From Hahella sp. HNIBRBA332 (GTDB lineage Bacteria > Pseudomonadota > Gammaproteobacteria > Pseudomonadales > Oleiphilaceae): 64,000 nt of DNA. The notes under the pieces were generated by a model, which saw only the letters and a program-made list of their open reading frames with translations, made no database searches and was not told where the DNA came from. The position numbers and the translations under genes are program-made. Of the stretch, positions 35,162 to 43,875 are shown in pieces. The DNA is taken from NCBI RefSeq assembly GCF_030719035.1, contig NZ_CP132203.1, forward strand, positions 6,404,501-6,468,500. Direction: 5' to 3'. How positions within the stretch are numbered: the first letter of the stretch is position 1; each line of letters starts with the position of its first letter.

Positions 35162-35187
35162 AAAAGGGCGCCGACTGGCGCTCTTTT
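35162..35187 (+). terminator. Rho-independent terminator after the phasin-like gene
   Basis: AAAAGGGCGCC and GGCGCTCTTTT pair around GACT with one mismatch, followed by GG. It is 17 bases after the stop and is roughly symmetric, so it may also serve the convergent DUF4124 gene. Confidence 0.8.
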
Positions 35188-35211
35188 GGTTAGGTGATGC
35201 GGAAAAGCGGA

Positions 35212-35856
35212 TCAGTTGTTTATTTTCTCAAGCAGGAATTTCAGGCGCTCAATTTTCTGAGCGTAATCAGCGGTTGTTTCTTGACGATCCTTTTCATGAG
35301 CGGCGATTTCACTTTGCAGCCGTTGTACTTGGCTAGTGTCTCGCTGAATTTCATCCAATAAATCCTGTGGCACTGTGCGTCCTGCTCTTTCCGCGTCAGC
35401 TGCCCGAGATTCTTGGGCTGCGACCTTCTTTTCCAGCACCTCAATATTATTGCGCTTGAGACTGATCAATCCGTCCAGCTCTTGCAGTTTGCGATCACGG
35501 GCGCGGGCGGCGTCATCCGGGTGGCTGAAAAGCCGCAGGAGGAGTGCATCAGCTTCGCGTTGTTTGCGGGCTTCCTCTTCCTTTTGCGCTTTTTCCGCTA
35601 GTTTGCGGTCGCGCTCGATAATTTGCTCTGGGGTTAATGCGGCGGGGATGTCCTTAATCACGCGACCGAATGCATCAACAATCTGGTAACCCTTTTTTGC
35701 CGCCTCCGGTGGTACGGAGTTCCCTAACACTAATGTGCCGTTTTGGTCCTTGTATCGATAGAATAGGGTTTCGGCCTGTACGAATGTTAGCGACATCAAG
35801 CAGAGCAGCACGCCTGCGGCAATCTTTACTCCCCTGATTTTTTTTAATGGCATCAT
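35212..35856 (-). CDS. DUF4124 exported coiled-coil protein
   Basis: A 214-residue protein with a signal peptide (cleavage near VQAET, residue 28). A DUF4124 domain follows (YRYKDQNGTLVLGNSVPPEA, about residues 33-52). The rest is a long charged coiled coil (residues about 80-214) rich in Glu, Arg, Gln and Leu. DUF4124 domains are common in secreted proteins of unknown function in gammaproteobacteria. The combination suggests a periplasmic or outer-membrane structural role. It is monocistronic. Confidence 0.78.
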   Translation of the reverse strand: MMPLKKIRGVKIAAGVLLCLMSLTFVQAETLFYRYKDQNGTLVLGNSVPPEAAKKGYQIVDAFGRVIKDIPAALTPEQIIERDRKLAEKAQKEEEARKQREADALLLRLFSHPDDAARARDRKLQELDGLISLKRNNIEVLEKKVAAQESRAADAERAGRTVPQDLLDEIQRDTSQVQRLQSEIAAHEKDRQETTADYAQKIERLKFLLEKINN

Positions 35857-35927
35857 GTAGTTATATTATGGTTACTTCGCTTGGGTAACCCCTGATTAGT
35901 GGGTTTAAAGGTCATATCGGAATTAGC

Positions 35928-36719
35928 ATGACTTTTATAATGTTATTCATAATTTCATTAATTGCCAACGGACTATCCGCTTTGGCTGGTGGCGGCTCTG
36001 GTTTGCTGCAGCTCCCTGCATTGTTATTTTTGGGCTTGAGTTTCTCTGTGGCTTTAGCTACTCATAAAGTAGCAAGCGTCGCTTTGGGAGTGGGCGCCTC
36101 ATTCCGCCATCTGCGGGAGAAAGGGCTGGATTGGCGTTTTGCGTTATTCATTTTGGCTGCAGGCCTCCCAGGTGTTTTATTGGGCGCTCAGGTTATTCTG
36201 GGGGTTGATGATAATGCGGCGCAAATGGCGTTGGGAATTTTGACAACAGGGCTGGGCGTTTATTCAATGCGTTCGCCGCAGTTGGGCATGCAGGAAAACA
36301 GCAAGCACCGCTCTACATTGGGATATGCGATAGGCTCGATAGGGCTGTTCGGGATTGGCGCGCTGAATGGTTCTATAACGTCCGGGACGGGTTTGTTCGT
36401 CACATTGTGGCTGATTGTGTGGTTCGGGCTAAGCTATCAAGGGGCGGTGGCGTATACATTGGTTTTGGTTGGCGTTTTCTGGAATGGAGCAGGCGCTCTT
36501 TCTCTGGCGCTGCAGGCTGAAGTGCGCTGGGACTGGCTTGCCCCATTGATATTGGGCGCACTGGCAGGAGGATATCTTGGCGCGCACTGGTCTATCGCCA
36601 AAGGCAGCGCGATGGTGAAGCGCGCTTTTGAAGTGCTGACGATACTGGTCGGGTTCAGTCTGATGTTCAAGGCAGCCGGGTGGCTGCCTGATTTACGTTT
36701 AGTGGAAGTTACGAATTAA
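35928..36719 (+). CDS. TauE/SafE family permease
   Basis: A 263-residue protein with about eight hydrophobic helices, of the family that includes sulfite/organosulfonate exporters. The N-terminal repeat has the conserved GGGSGLLQLPALL near residue 21, and the second repeat has GALNGSITSGTGLFVTLW near 141. The start is predicted without a strong ribosome site. It converges on pyrE, with the two stop codons overlapping by two bases. The substrate is unknown; no sulfur or taurine genes lie nearby. Confidence 0.85.
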   Translation: MTFIMLFIISLIANGLSALAGGGSGLLQLPALLFLGLSFSVALATHKVASVALGVGASFRHLREKGLDWRFALFILAAGLPGVLLGAQVILGVDDNAAQMALGILTTGLGVYSMRSPQLGMQENSKHRSTLGYAIGSIGLFGIGALNGSITSGTGLFVTLWLIVWFGLSYQGAVAYTLVLVGVFWNGAGALSLALQAEVRWDWLAPLILGALAGGYLGAHWSIAKGSAMVKRAFEVLTILVGFSLMFKAAGWLPDLRLVEVTN

Positions 36720-37363
36720 CTTTGCACGCCGTAAACGGCACGATACTCGGCAACCTGCTTATAGTTGTCGGAAAAGTGTGGGTCAGACTTAAGAAACTCA
36801 AGAATTTGATCTAGCTGGATAATAGCTGTGACGGGAATCTGGTAGTTTTGCTCTATCTCTTGAATCGCCGACAACTGATGCTGTCCGCGCTCTTGCCTGT
36901 CAAGAGCGATGAGCACGCCAGCGGGTTCCGCGCCATTCGCCTTGATGATCGAGATGACTTCACGAATGGCTGTGCCTGCAGTAATTACATCGTCCACGAT
37001 AAGCACCTTGCCTTTCAGCGGAGCGCCAACGATGACGCCGCCTTCGCCATGGGCTTTGGCTTCTTTGCGGTTAAAGGCGTAGGGAACGTCCATGCTTTTT
37101 TCGTTGGCCAGCGTAACGGCGAGAGCGGAAACCAGGGGGATGCCCTTGTAAGCCGGCCCGAACAGCATGTCGTATTGCAGCGGGCTGGAAGTCAGGGCCG
37201 CCGCATAAAAGTGCCCGATTTGCGCTAACGTTGTGGATGTGTTGAATAATCCGGCGTTAAAAAAGTACGGGCTGCTGCGGCCGGATTTAAGTGTAAATTG
37301 GCCGAACTTCAGCACTTCGCGCTGAATGGCGAACTCAATAAACGCTTTTTGATAGTCGTGCAT
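36716..37363 (-). CDS. pyrE: Orotate phosphoribosyltransferase
   Basis: Makes orotidine 5'-phosphate from orotate and PRPP in pyrimidine synthesis. The protein is 215 residues from the ATG at 37363; the 18-residue upstream extension is not typical of the family. The PRPP motif VLIVDDVITAGTAI lies near residue 120. The catalytic loop segment with KEAKAHGEGG is near 100. It is divergent from the crc-like gene with 81 bases between starts, as in Pseudomonas. Confidence 0.95.
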   Translation of the reverse strand: MHDYQKAFIEFAIQREVLKFGQFTLKSGRSSPYFFNAGLFNTSTTLAQIGHFYAAALTSSPLQYDMLFGPAYKGIPLVSALAVTLANEKSMDVPYAFNRKEAKAHGEGGVIVGAPLKGKVLIVDDVITAGTAIREVISIIKANGAEPAGVLIALDRQERGQHQLSAIQEIEQNYQIPVTAIIQLDQILEFLKSDPHFSDNYKQVAEYRAVYGVQS

Positions 37364-37444
37364 AAGAGTTTCTTTAGCCCTTGGATTCTTTTGCAGTAAA
37401 TATGAATTAGGTATCATACACGCAAATTTTTATAGGTAACATCT

Positions 37445-38218
37445 ATGAGGGTAGTAACAATCAGCGTAAACGGACTGAAGCGCGCAGTCGGAGAGGGATT
37501 CTTCGAGTGGATGGCGCGCCAGGACGCTGACGTCGTTTGCGTGCAGGACCACAGGATGCGGGTTTATGAGTTGGACGAAGACAAATATCGTCCCGAAGGC
37601 TATGAGCCCTATTTTCTGGATGCGGAAAAGCTGGAGGACGGCGGGGTCGGCATTTATACCCGACAGATTCCCAAAGCCATCATGATGGGCTTTTCCTATG
37701 CTCCGGCGGATATGAACGGCGCTTTTATTCAGGCCGACTTTGATGCTGTCAGCATTGCTTCTTTGATGGTTCCCTGCGCATTAATGGATGACGAAAAACA
37801 ACAGGCCAAAGAAGAGTATCTGGAAGCTTTCGGCAATCATCTCCAGAAAACGTTGCGCAAGCGTCGGCAGTTTATTTTCTGTGGTAATTTCCAAACCGCT
37901 CACCTGGTGACGGACGCCAATCCCCGCTATCACCGCTTGGAAGTGTCCGGCTTTCTGCCGCAGGAACGGGCCTGGTTTGATCAGGTGTTCGATGAAATGC
38001 AGTATGTAGACGCATTTCGTAAGATCAACCGGGAAAAGAATCAATACACGTGGTGGCCGGAATCAGCGGAAGGCTGGCGTAAGCACTCGGGCTGGCGGGT
38101 GGATTATCAGATCGCCACGCAAGGGTTGCGCAGTTCTATCAAACGCGCTTGGATCGATACCGAAACCCGGTTCTCCGACCACGCGCCATTAATCGTCGAT
38201 TACGATGTAGACTTCTAG
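37445..38218 (+). CDS. crc: Crc-like protein (exonuclease III fold, degenerate site)
   Basis: A 257-residue EEP-fold protein. It aligns along its length with Pseudomonas Crc (259 residues), which partners Hfq to block translation of catabolic mRNAs during carbon catabolite repression. It is not expected to be a nuclease. The exonuclease III glutamate is Asp in CVQDHR at residue 35. The GDxN catalytic motif has become GNFQ near residue 148. The HAPLIVDYD ending keeps a DH pair that Pseudomonas Crc has partly lost. The pyrE-crc-rph order is the same as in Pseudomonas. The CrcZ-like decoy RNA was not found here. Confidence 0.85.
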   Translation: MRVVTISVNGLKRAVGEGFFEWMARQDADVVCVQDHRMRVYELDEDKYRPEGYEPYFLDAEKLEDGGVGIYTRQIPKAIMMGFSYAPADMNGAFIQADFDAVSIASLMVPCALMDDEKQQAKEEYLEAFGNHLQKTLRKRRQFIFCGNFQTAHLVTDANPRYHRLEVSGFLPQERAWFDQVFDEMQYVDAFRKINREKNQYTWWPESAEGWRKHSGWRVDYQIATQGLRSSIKRAWIDTETRFSDHAPLIVDYDVDF

Positions 38219-38311
38219 GGCGGGCTTTGTCGGAACCCCGCCCGCCTATCCGGCGGGACGCGGTCAAGCAGTCGGCGCTGAGGCGCCGTCCGCCTATTTC
38301 TATTTCTATTT

Positions 38312-39028
38312 CTAGCTTTGTAGCACTTCTTCCTGAGCCACAAACAACTGGCGAATGCCCTTGCCGGCCAGATCCAGCATTGCCGTCAGCTCTGCGCTTG
38401 AGAATGGCGCAGCTTCCGCAGTTCCCTGCACTTCAATAAACCCATCCTGATCCGTCATGACGACGTTCATGTCCGTTTCCGCCTTGGAGTCTTCATCGTA
38501 ATCAAGATCCACTACGGGGACGCCTTCGTAAACGCCTACGGAAATAGCGGCGACTTTGTGCAGAATCGGGTTGTTTTTCAGCTGGCCTTTGGCGATCAGG
38601 CTGTTGATGGCGTCCGCCATCGCGACGAATCCGCCAGTAATGGAAGCAGTGCGGGTGCCGCCATCAGCTTGTATGACGTCGCAGTCGATAGTGATGGAAA
38701 TATCCGGCATTTTCTTCAGGTCTACCGCTGCACGCAGGGAGCGACCGATCAGGCGTTGGATTTCCAGGGTGCGACCGCCCTGTTTGCCTCTGGCTGCTTC
38801 ACGTTGGTTACGGGTGCCAGTGGCGCGGGGCAGCATGCCGTATTCTGCGGTCACCCAGCCTTGGTCTTCACCGCGCAGGAAACGGGGAACGCCGTTTTCT
38901 ACCGTGGCGGTGCAGATGACTTTGGTGTCGCCAAACTCGATTAGTACGGAGCCTTCCGCATGTTTCGTGTAGTTCTTGGTGATCTTGATGTCGCGAGTCT
39001 GGTCGGGCTGTCTTCCGCTGGGTCTCAT
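38312..39028 (-). CDS. rph: Ribonuclease PH
   Basis: Phosphorolytic 3'-5' exoribonuclease that trims tRNA precursors, 238 residues and of usual length. It is full-length and intact, unlike the frameshifted E. coli K-12 version. Visible motifs are MRPSGRQPDQTRDI at the N-terminus, RATGTRNQREAARGKQGGRT near residue 74, and DCDVIQADGGTRTASI near 114 for phosphate and metal binding. A GAGAGC run precedes the ATG. It faces the crc-like gene and lies 283 bases from the divergent tautomerase-like gene. Confidence 0.95.
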   Translation of the reverse strand: MRPSGRQPDQTRDIKITKNYTKHAEGSVLIEFGDTKVICTATVENGVPRFLRGEDQGWVTAEYGMLPRATGTRNQREAARGKQGGRTLEIQRLIGRSLRAAVDLKKMPDISITIDCDVIQADGGTRTASITGGFVAMADAINSLIAKGQLKNNPILHKVAAISVGVYEGVPVVDLDYDEDSKAETDMNVVMTDQDGFIEVQGTAEAAPFSSAELTAMLDLAGKGIRQLFVAQEEVLQS

Positions 39029-39311
39029 AATGCATTGGCTCTCTTTGATTCATGTGGGGGCGGATTGTAGCACGATAGGCCTATCTGAATAAGTGAATGA
39101 CATGGTTGGCAAGCTACAAAACAGCACCTGTTTTGGGGCGGGAATAAGGCCATGAGACGCGTTAAAAAAATAGTTGCGCCAGAGTCAATAAGCGCATGAA
39201 TGGGCGCCTGATCTTGTGCTATTGTGATTGGGGAGGCGCCGAGTTTTTCATCTATTCCGTGGCGATTATCCATTCCGAAAGATTCATTGAGTTAACCTTT
39301 CAGGAGGTTAT

Positions 39312-39692
39312 ATGCCGGTAGTTAAAATTAAGTCGCTACCGTTAGCTCATGACACTGATTTGCCGAGGGTGCTGGAGGGAATTAGTAAGGAGTTTGCGGA
39401 AAGCGTAAAGATCAACGTCGATAACGTGTATATCACCTGGGAATACCTTTCGCCAGGGCACTACGCTCACCAAGGCAGGGTAGCCGGATTACAGGAAACC
39501 CACAGCCATCCAGTTCAGGTTCAGCTGCTGACGGCGGATATGACCGATACAAGTAAAGTTCACCAAATGTTCGAAGCGCTGGCGGAAGCGATCAGCAAGC
39601 GAACCCACGTTTATCGGGAAAATATATTTATTTGGCATTCGTCGGTAGCTAGCGGTAAGGTATTCGACAGGGGGCAGGTAGATAACTGGTAA
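39312..39692 (+). CDS. Tautomerase-superfamily-like protein
   Basis: A 126-residue protein starting Met-Pro-Val-Val-Lys-Ile. The N-terminal proline would be exposed after methionine removal, as in 4-oxalocrotonate tautomerase enzymes, where it is the catalytic base. Two similar beta-alpha-beta units are visible: residues about 1-50, and 63-110 beginning HPVQVQLLTADM. That is a fused pair, as in MIF or cis-CaaD-like members. The ribosome site AGGAGG is strong. No pathway context is present, so the substrate is unknown, and the assignment rests on length, Pro1 and repeat layout. Confidence 0.6.
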   Translation: MPVVKIKSLPLAHDTDLPRVLEGISKEFAESVKINVDNVYITWEYLSPGHYAHQGRVAGLQETHSHPVQVQLLTADMTDTSKVHQMFEALAEAISKRTHVYRENIFIWHSSVASGKVFDRGQVDNW

Positions 39693-39951
39693 TCTGGTTT
39701 GCGCTAAAACGCCGCATATTCTTGCGGTCCGGCAGGATCGCCATCTCTGACTATCTGCATCTAATTTAAACGACTATTATTCAATGAGGCCGGCTCAGGC
39801 TCCGCGACGGCGCAAGGCGTCATGCCGTTCACCTATAGCTGCAGCAACCTGAACCGCCGAAAATAATATACTTGCCGCCGGCTGTATTGCTCATCACGGA
39901 AAGCCGGCGCGCCGTCTTTTTCAACATTCAGGAATCGCGATTGGAGACTTT

Positions 39952-40818
39952 ATGATTCGTAGTATGACTGCTTACGCACGGCAGGAATCCAGAGGAGTTT
40001 GGGGTGTGCTCACTTGGGAGGTGCGCTCAGTGAACCACCGCTATCTGGAGCCCATGTTTCGAATCCCTGAAGTCTTACGGGAAATTGAGCCAGCTCTGCG
40101 GGAGGCTATGCGCCAATATGTGCAGAGGGGCAAACTGGAATGCCAGCTCAAATTCCAGCAGGAATCTCAGGCCACCCCTTCCTATCAGGTGAACCTTGGA
40201 CTCGCCAATGAGCTGAATCAAGCTGTTAATCAGATCAATCGCATTCTGGATAATCCGGCGCATATCAACGCTTTTGACTTCCTCAACTGGCCTGGCGTCT
40301 TAGTATCTGAGGAAACGGATCTGGATCCGGTGAAAGAAGAAGCCGTGAGCCTGTTCGAACAGACTTTGGAAAGTCTGGTGAAGACCCGTGAAAGAGAAGG
40401 CGATCGCATTCGTCCTATGCTGGAGGACCGTTTAACCGCAATCACGGATATTGTCGGCCGCGTGCGTCAGAAAATGCCTATCATCCTGGAGCGCCAAAAC
40501 GAAGCCTTGAAGTCCCGCTTCGAAGAGCTGGAGCTGGCGGTGGACAGCGCTCGTCTGGAGCAGGAGCTGGTCATCGTTTCCCAGAAAGCGGATGTAGCGG
40601 AAGAACTTGATCGTCTTGACGCCCACGTCCATGAAGTGCGTGAAGTCCTGGGCAAAAAAGAACCGATGGGCCGTCGCCTGGATTTCCTGATGCAGGAACT
40701 CAACCGCGAAGCCAATACTCTGTCCTCAAAATCCCTGGTCACCGAAACCACCCAGTTCGCGGTAGAGCTGAAGGTGCTGATCGAGCAGATGCGGGAGCAG
40801 GTGCAGAACGTCGAGTAA
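39952..40818 (+). CDS. yicC: YicC family endoribonuclease
   Basis: A 288-residue YicC/YloC protein. E. coli YicC is an RNase linked to decay of the small RNA RyhB. The N-terminal domain starts MIRSMTAYARQES, and the C-terminal DUF1732 domain holds the diagnostic GRRLDFLMQELNREANTL near residue 242. In Pseudomonas it directly precedes gmk; here gmk is 10.8 kb away. It ends at a strong terminator. Confidence 0.93.
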   Translation: MIRSMTAYARQESRGVWGVLTWEVRSVNHRYLEPMFRIPEVLREIEPALREAMRQYVQRGKLECQLKFQQESQATPSYQVNLGLANELNQAVNQINRILDNPAHINAFDFLNWPGVLVSEETDLDPVKEEAVSLFEQTLESLVKTREREGDRIRPMLEDRLTAITDIVGRVRQKMPIILERQNEALKSRFEELELAVDSARLEQELVIVSQKADVAEELDRLDAHVHEVREVLGKKEPMGRRLDFLMQELNREANTLSSKSLVTETTQFAVELKVLIEQMREQVQNVE

Positions 40819-40844
40819 GCGTCGTCGGACAGGACTAATGCCAG

Positions 40845-40870
40845 AAAACCCTGTGAATACAGGGTTTTTT
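40845..40870 (+). terminator. Rho-independent terminator after yicC
   Basis: AAAACCCTGT (40845-40854) and ACAGGGTTTT (40859-40868) pair perfectly around GAAT and run into TTTTTTATT. Confidence 0.92.
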
Positions 40871-40971
40871 ATTGCCCGAATAGAGCAAAAAAATCATATG
40901 GCTAAAAGCCGCCTTTCAGTTAGGATTGCTGTTTTTCTGCAGATTGCAGAGGCTCTGGATTAAGGAAAGCC

Positions 40972-41865
40972 ATGTACGCGAAGAAGTATGGAAAGACGAT
41001 AAAGCTGTTTTTGATGGACGCTGATCCAGAAGGCAGGATGGTGTGTGAAATATCCAACTGGACGGGAAAGGCCTATCGTATCCCGAGGGCAAAAGTAAAA
41101 GATTGTGCTGACCGCAGCGACCTGAAAGGAACCGCTGTGTATATACTTTTCGGTCGCGCAGACTCTTCCGCTGCTAAACCCAAAGCCTATGTGGGAGAAA
41201 CTGAAAATGCCTATGAGCGTCTCGTAAAGCATGTGTCAGACAAAGAATTCTGGAATGAGTCGGTAGTCTTCACCAGCAAAGATGAGAACTTAAATAAGGC
41301 GCATATCAAGTACCTTGAATCCAGGCTTTGCGATATTGCCAAAACGGCTGGCCGATTTGATATTCAAAATGGCAATACGCCTACCCGCAGCGCCATTTCA
41401 GAGCCTGACCAAGCGGAGATGGAAGAGTTTATTGAGTATATAAAAATCCTTGTCAACACGATGGGGTTTAGGGTGTTTGAGCCTTTAGTGAAAGTTGATG
41501 ACGCATCGGCGCATTCACCTGATGTTTTTTATGTGAAAGGCGCCAGAGGGGCTAGTGGTCGGGGGCGGCGTACGAGTGATGGATTTGTTGTGTTCGCCGG
41601 CTCTGAAGCGGCTACAAGTACTGTGCCGTCCTTTTCTAAAGGCTTCAACGCTCTTAGGGAAGAGCTTATGGAAGCTGGAGTACTCGGCATGTCGGGCGAA
41701 AAGTTACTTTTCAACGCAGACTATCTCTTTAGTAGTCCTTCTGCGGCGGCTGCCGTCATTATGGGGAGAAGCGCGAATGGACTTATCGAGTGGAAGGATG
41801 CGACAGGTAAGGACCTGAAGTCGGCGGAAGAGCAAGAAATATCCAGGGCGGAAAAGGCGAGATAG
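40972..41865 (+). CDS. GIY-YIG nuclease with DUF4357 domain
   Basis: A 297-residue protein. An N-terminal GIY-YIG endonuclease core has VYI at 56-58, YVG at 73-75 and Arg83 in AYERL. Glu in YLESRL near 115 completes the usual catalytic set. A spacer of about 90 residues leads to a C-terminal DUF4357 domain (LFSSPSAAAAVIMGRSANG, near 252), which is often joined to nucleases, methylases and restriction proteins. The ribosome site is AAGGAAAG. It lies at the left edge of the non-conserved block and is a candidate for acquired DNA or a defence function. No methylase partner is present. Confidence 0.78.
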   Translation: MYAKKYGKTIKLFLMDADPEGRMVCEISNWTGKAYRIPRAKVKDCADRSDLKGTAVYILFGRADSSAAKPKAYVGETENAYERLVKHVSDKEFWNESVVFTSKDENLNKAHIKYLESRLCDIAKTAGRFDIQNGNTPTRSAISEPDQAEMEEFIEYIKILVNTMGFRVFEPLVKVDDASAHSPDVFYVKGARGASGRGRRTSDGFVVFAGSEAATSTVPSFSKGFNALREELMEAGVLGMSGEKLLFNADYLFSSPSAAAAVIMGRSANGLIEWKDATGKDLKSAEEQEISRAEKAR

Positions 41866-41935
41866 TCCCGAGCATTGCGATTGCATAGATCATCTTCGAT
41901 GACCCTTTAATTTTAGAATTCACTACTACGTTGAG

Positions 41936-43123
41936 ATGTACACAACTCCCATAAGCCCCAAACAACGCTACGAATCTTTGCTCAACGCGGGTGAGATTCA
42001 GGCTGATCCGTCACAGGTGACGGCTTTGAATGCGTTGCAGGATTTGTACGAGCGGTTGGCTGGCGTTGACGGTCGTCCCAAGTGGTTGATGGGGCGGTCG
42101 GAGTATGTGTCGGGGTTGTATCTGTGGGGCAAAGTAGGGCGGGGTAAGACGTTTTTGATGGATTTATTCGTCGCCAGCCTCAACCCAGAACAGGTTTTGC
42201 GTCAGCATTTTCACCATTTTATGGCGTCAGTGCATCGGCAGTTGCAGGCTTTGAGCGGAACCCCTGAGCCTTTGCGACGCATCGCCAGAGACTTCAGTCG
42301 CCGCTACTCTGTGCTGTGCTTCGATGAGTTCTTTGTCTCGGATATTGGCGACGCCATGCTGCTTGGCGGGCTGTTGCAGTCGCTGTTTGAGTTCAATGTG
42401 ACGCTGGTGGCGACGAGCAATACGCCGCCGGAAAGGCTGTATTGGGAGGGTTTGCAGCGTTCTCGCTTTCTGCCTGCTATCGCTGCGATTCAGGCGCACA
42501 CGCAGACCTTGCATATGGATGGCGGACTGGACCATCGTGAGCGCGCATTGCAGCCGGAAGCTATATATTTTGTCAAACATGACCGGTCGGAGTTGTCCTG
42601 TGTCGAGGGTGACTTGCTGCAGCGTTTTGAGTTAGTGGCGGAGGGAGACAAACCGCGTAGGTTGAAGGTGCTGTCCCGCGATATCGCTTATGTGGCCCGC
42701 GCCGGACGGAGGATCGCTTTCGATTTTGCAGCCCTTTGCGAAGGACCGCGCAGCCATCTGGATTACATTGATATCGCTGAACGCTTCGATCTGATTATTC
42801 TGCTCAACATACCGCCGTTAAGCGGCGAGGCGTTTGAAAGGATCAAGGCGCGGGGAACGGAAGACGGCAGCGTTGGTTCTGGCGTAACCGGGGAAAGGGC
42901 CGTGGTGCTGTCGCGTAGTGATGATGCGGCGCGTCGATTTATTGCGCTGGTGGACGAGTTGTACGAGCGCAAAGTGCGACTTTACATGACCGCCTTCGCG
43001 CCTCTGGGGGAACTCTATACTCGTGGTGCGCTGACCTTCGAATTTGAGCGTGCGCGCAGCCGATTGATAGAAATGGCGTCGCGGGAATATCAGTGTCTGC
43101 GCGAGCCGTTGGAACCGGCCTGA
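41936..43123 (+). CDS. zapE: AFG1/ZapE family ATPase
   Basis: A 395-residue P-loop ATPase; ZapE of E. coli (about 375 residues) interacts with the Z-ring and membrane insertase. Walker A is GLYLWGKVGRGKTFLMDLF near residue 59-77, Walker B LCFDEFFVSDI near 122, and sensor VATSNTPPERLYW near 158. C-terminal CEGPRSHLDYIDIAERF is family-typical. No strong ribosome site precedes the ATG, so the start may differ by a few codons. In Pseudomonas zapE is elsewhere in the chromosome; this may be a moved or second copy. Confidence 0.85.
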   Translation: MYTTPISPKQRYESLLNAGEIQADPSQVTALNALQDLYERLAGVDGRPKWLMGRSEYVSGLYLWGKVGRGKTFLMDLFVASLNPEQVLRQHFHHFMASVHRQLQALSGTPEPLRRIARDFSRRYSVLCFDEFFVSDIGDAMLLGGLLQSLFEFNVTLVATSNTPPERLYWEGLQRSRFLPAIAAIQAHTQTLHMDGGLDHRERALQPEAIYFVKHDRSELSCVEGDLLQRFELVAEGDKPRRLKVLSRDIAYVARAGRRIAFDFAALCEGPRSHLDYIDIAERFDLIILLNIPPLSGEAFERIKARGTEDGSVGSGVTGERAVVLSRSDDAARRFIALVDELYERKVRLYMTAFAPLGELYTRGALTFEFERARSRLIEMASREYQCLREPLEPA

Positions 43124-43134
43124 TTTGCCGCCGG

Positions 43135-43608
43135 CTACAGATTGTGGGCGACATACGCCGGTATATCAAAGGCGTCGACTTTCGCATCGTAACGCTTATC
43201 CAGATCATAGGCCATGATCTCCAAAGGGGCGTTTGCATAACCGCAGGTCAGAATTTCTTTCATGTAACGCTGGATGAAGTTCAAAGCGCCCAGCTCACGC
43301 CACTGCACTACATGCACCAACTCATGAAAGTGCACTCGCAACGCGGAGGCCGCTGAGCTTCTTATATAGTAAGTATCTTTATAGGTCGTTCCGTTGACGG
43401 GCATATCTATAAAGTCGCCGAATCCCATTTGTCGCAGCTCTGGGAAGTCAGGTCTGGGAATATCGTCAGTCACCACGAAATAAGCGCTGGCCAGGAACGC
43501 TGGCGAGTAAAAGCCGGCGAACGCCTGGGCGAACTCCGTACAGGCGCGGCGGCGATCGTAGTTCTTACGGTTGGTGTCGTCGATCCAAGCGTTTATCTTT
43601 TCCAGCAC
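43135..43608 (-). CDS. Zincin-like protein with HExxH motif, unknown function
   Basis: A 157-residue protein. The segment LRVHFHELVHVVQW (HELVH at residues 95-99) is a zinc-metallopeptidase consensus. A glutamate 33 residues further on (APLEIMAYDLD) is a possible third ligand. No signal peptide is seen, so it is cytosolic. A perfect AAAGGAGG ribosome site precedes a GTG start at 43608. No named family was recognised. It converges on zapE, with 11 bases between the stops. Confidence 0.7.
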   Translation of the reverse strand: MLEKINAWIDDTNRKNYDRRRACTEFAQAFAGFYSPAFLASAYFVVTDDIPRPDFPELRQMGFGDFIDMPVNGTTYKDTYYIRSSAASALRVHFHELVHVVQWRELGALNFIQRYMKEILTCGYANAPLEIMAYDLDKRYDAKVDAFDIPAYVAHNL

Positions 43609-43811
43609 AATGCCTCCTTTTGGCCCTGTTTTGCTGTAAATCTTCTCCCGGCAGTTTATTTCAATTCCCCTTTCAGGGCATGCGGATAACGCGCCCGGCG
43701 CGTCATTTCAGCGCACTATAAGTTTCCCTAATACTAGCTTTTCGGCGAAAGTGATTGTATTTGCTGGGTTTTTTGGGGCCTCCTAGAATCGGTTGGTGTT
43801 TGAAGCCTGCG

Positions 43812-43837
43812 CGCCTATCTTCGCGAAGAATAAGGCG
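43812..43837. promoter_or_regulatory. Palindromic operator candidate before the permease operon
   Basis: TCTTCGCGAAGA (43818-43829) is a perfect 12-base palindrome. Flanking CGCC (43812-43815) and GGCG (43834-43837) extend it with a small asymmetric gap. It lies about 40-65 bases before the permease ATG, where an operator is expected. It also carries the T-N11-A feature loosely expected of LysR sites. Confidence 0.4.
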
Positions 43838-43875
43838 TCGCCCTAGTAAACAACAATAAACAGGGGGATCAACCC

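Noticed and set aside
39025..39273. 82-codon minus-strand open frame upstream of rph
   Set aside because: Overlaps the rph start and has no ribosome site or recognisable family.
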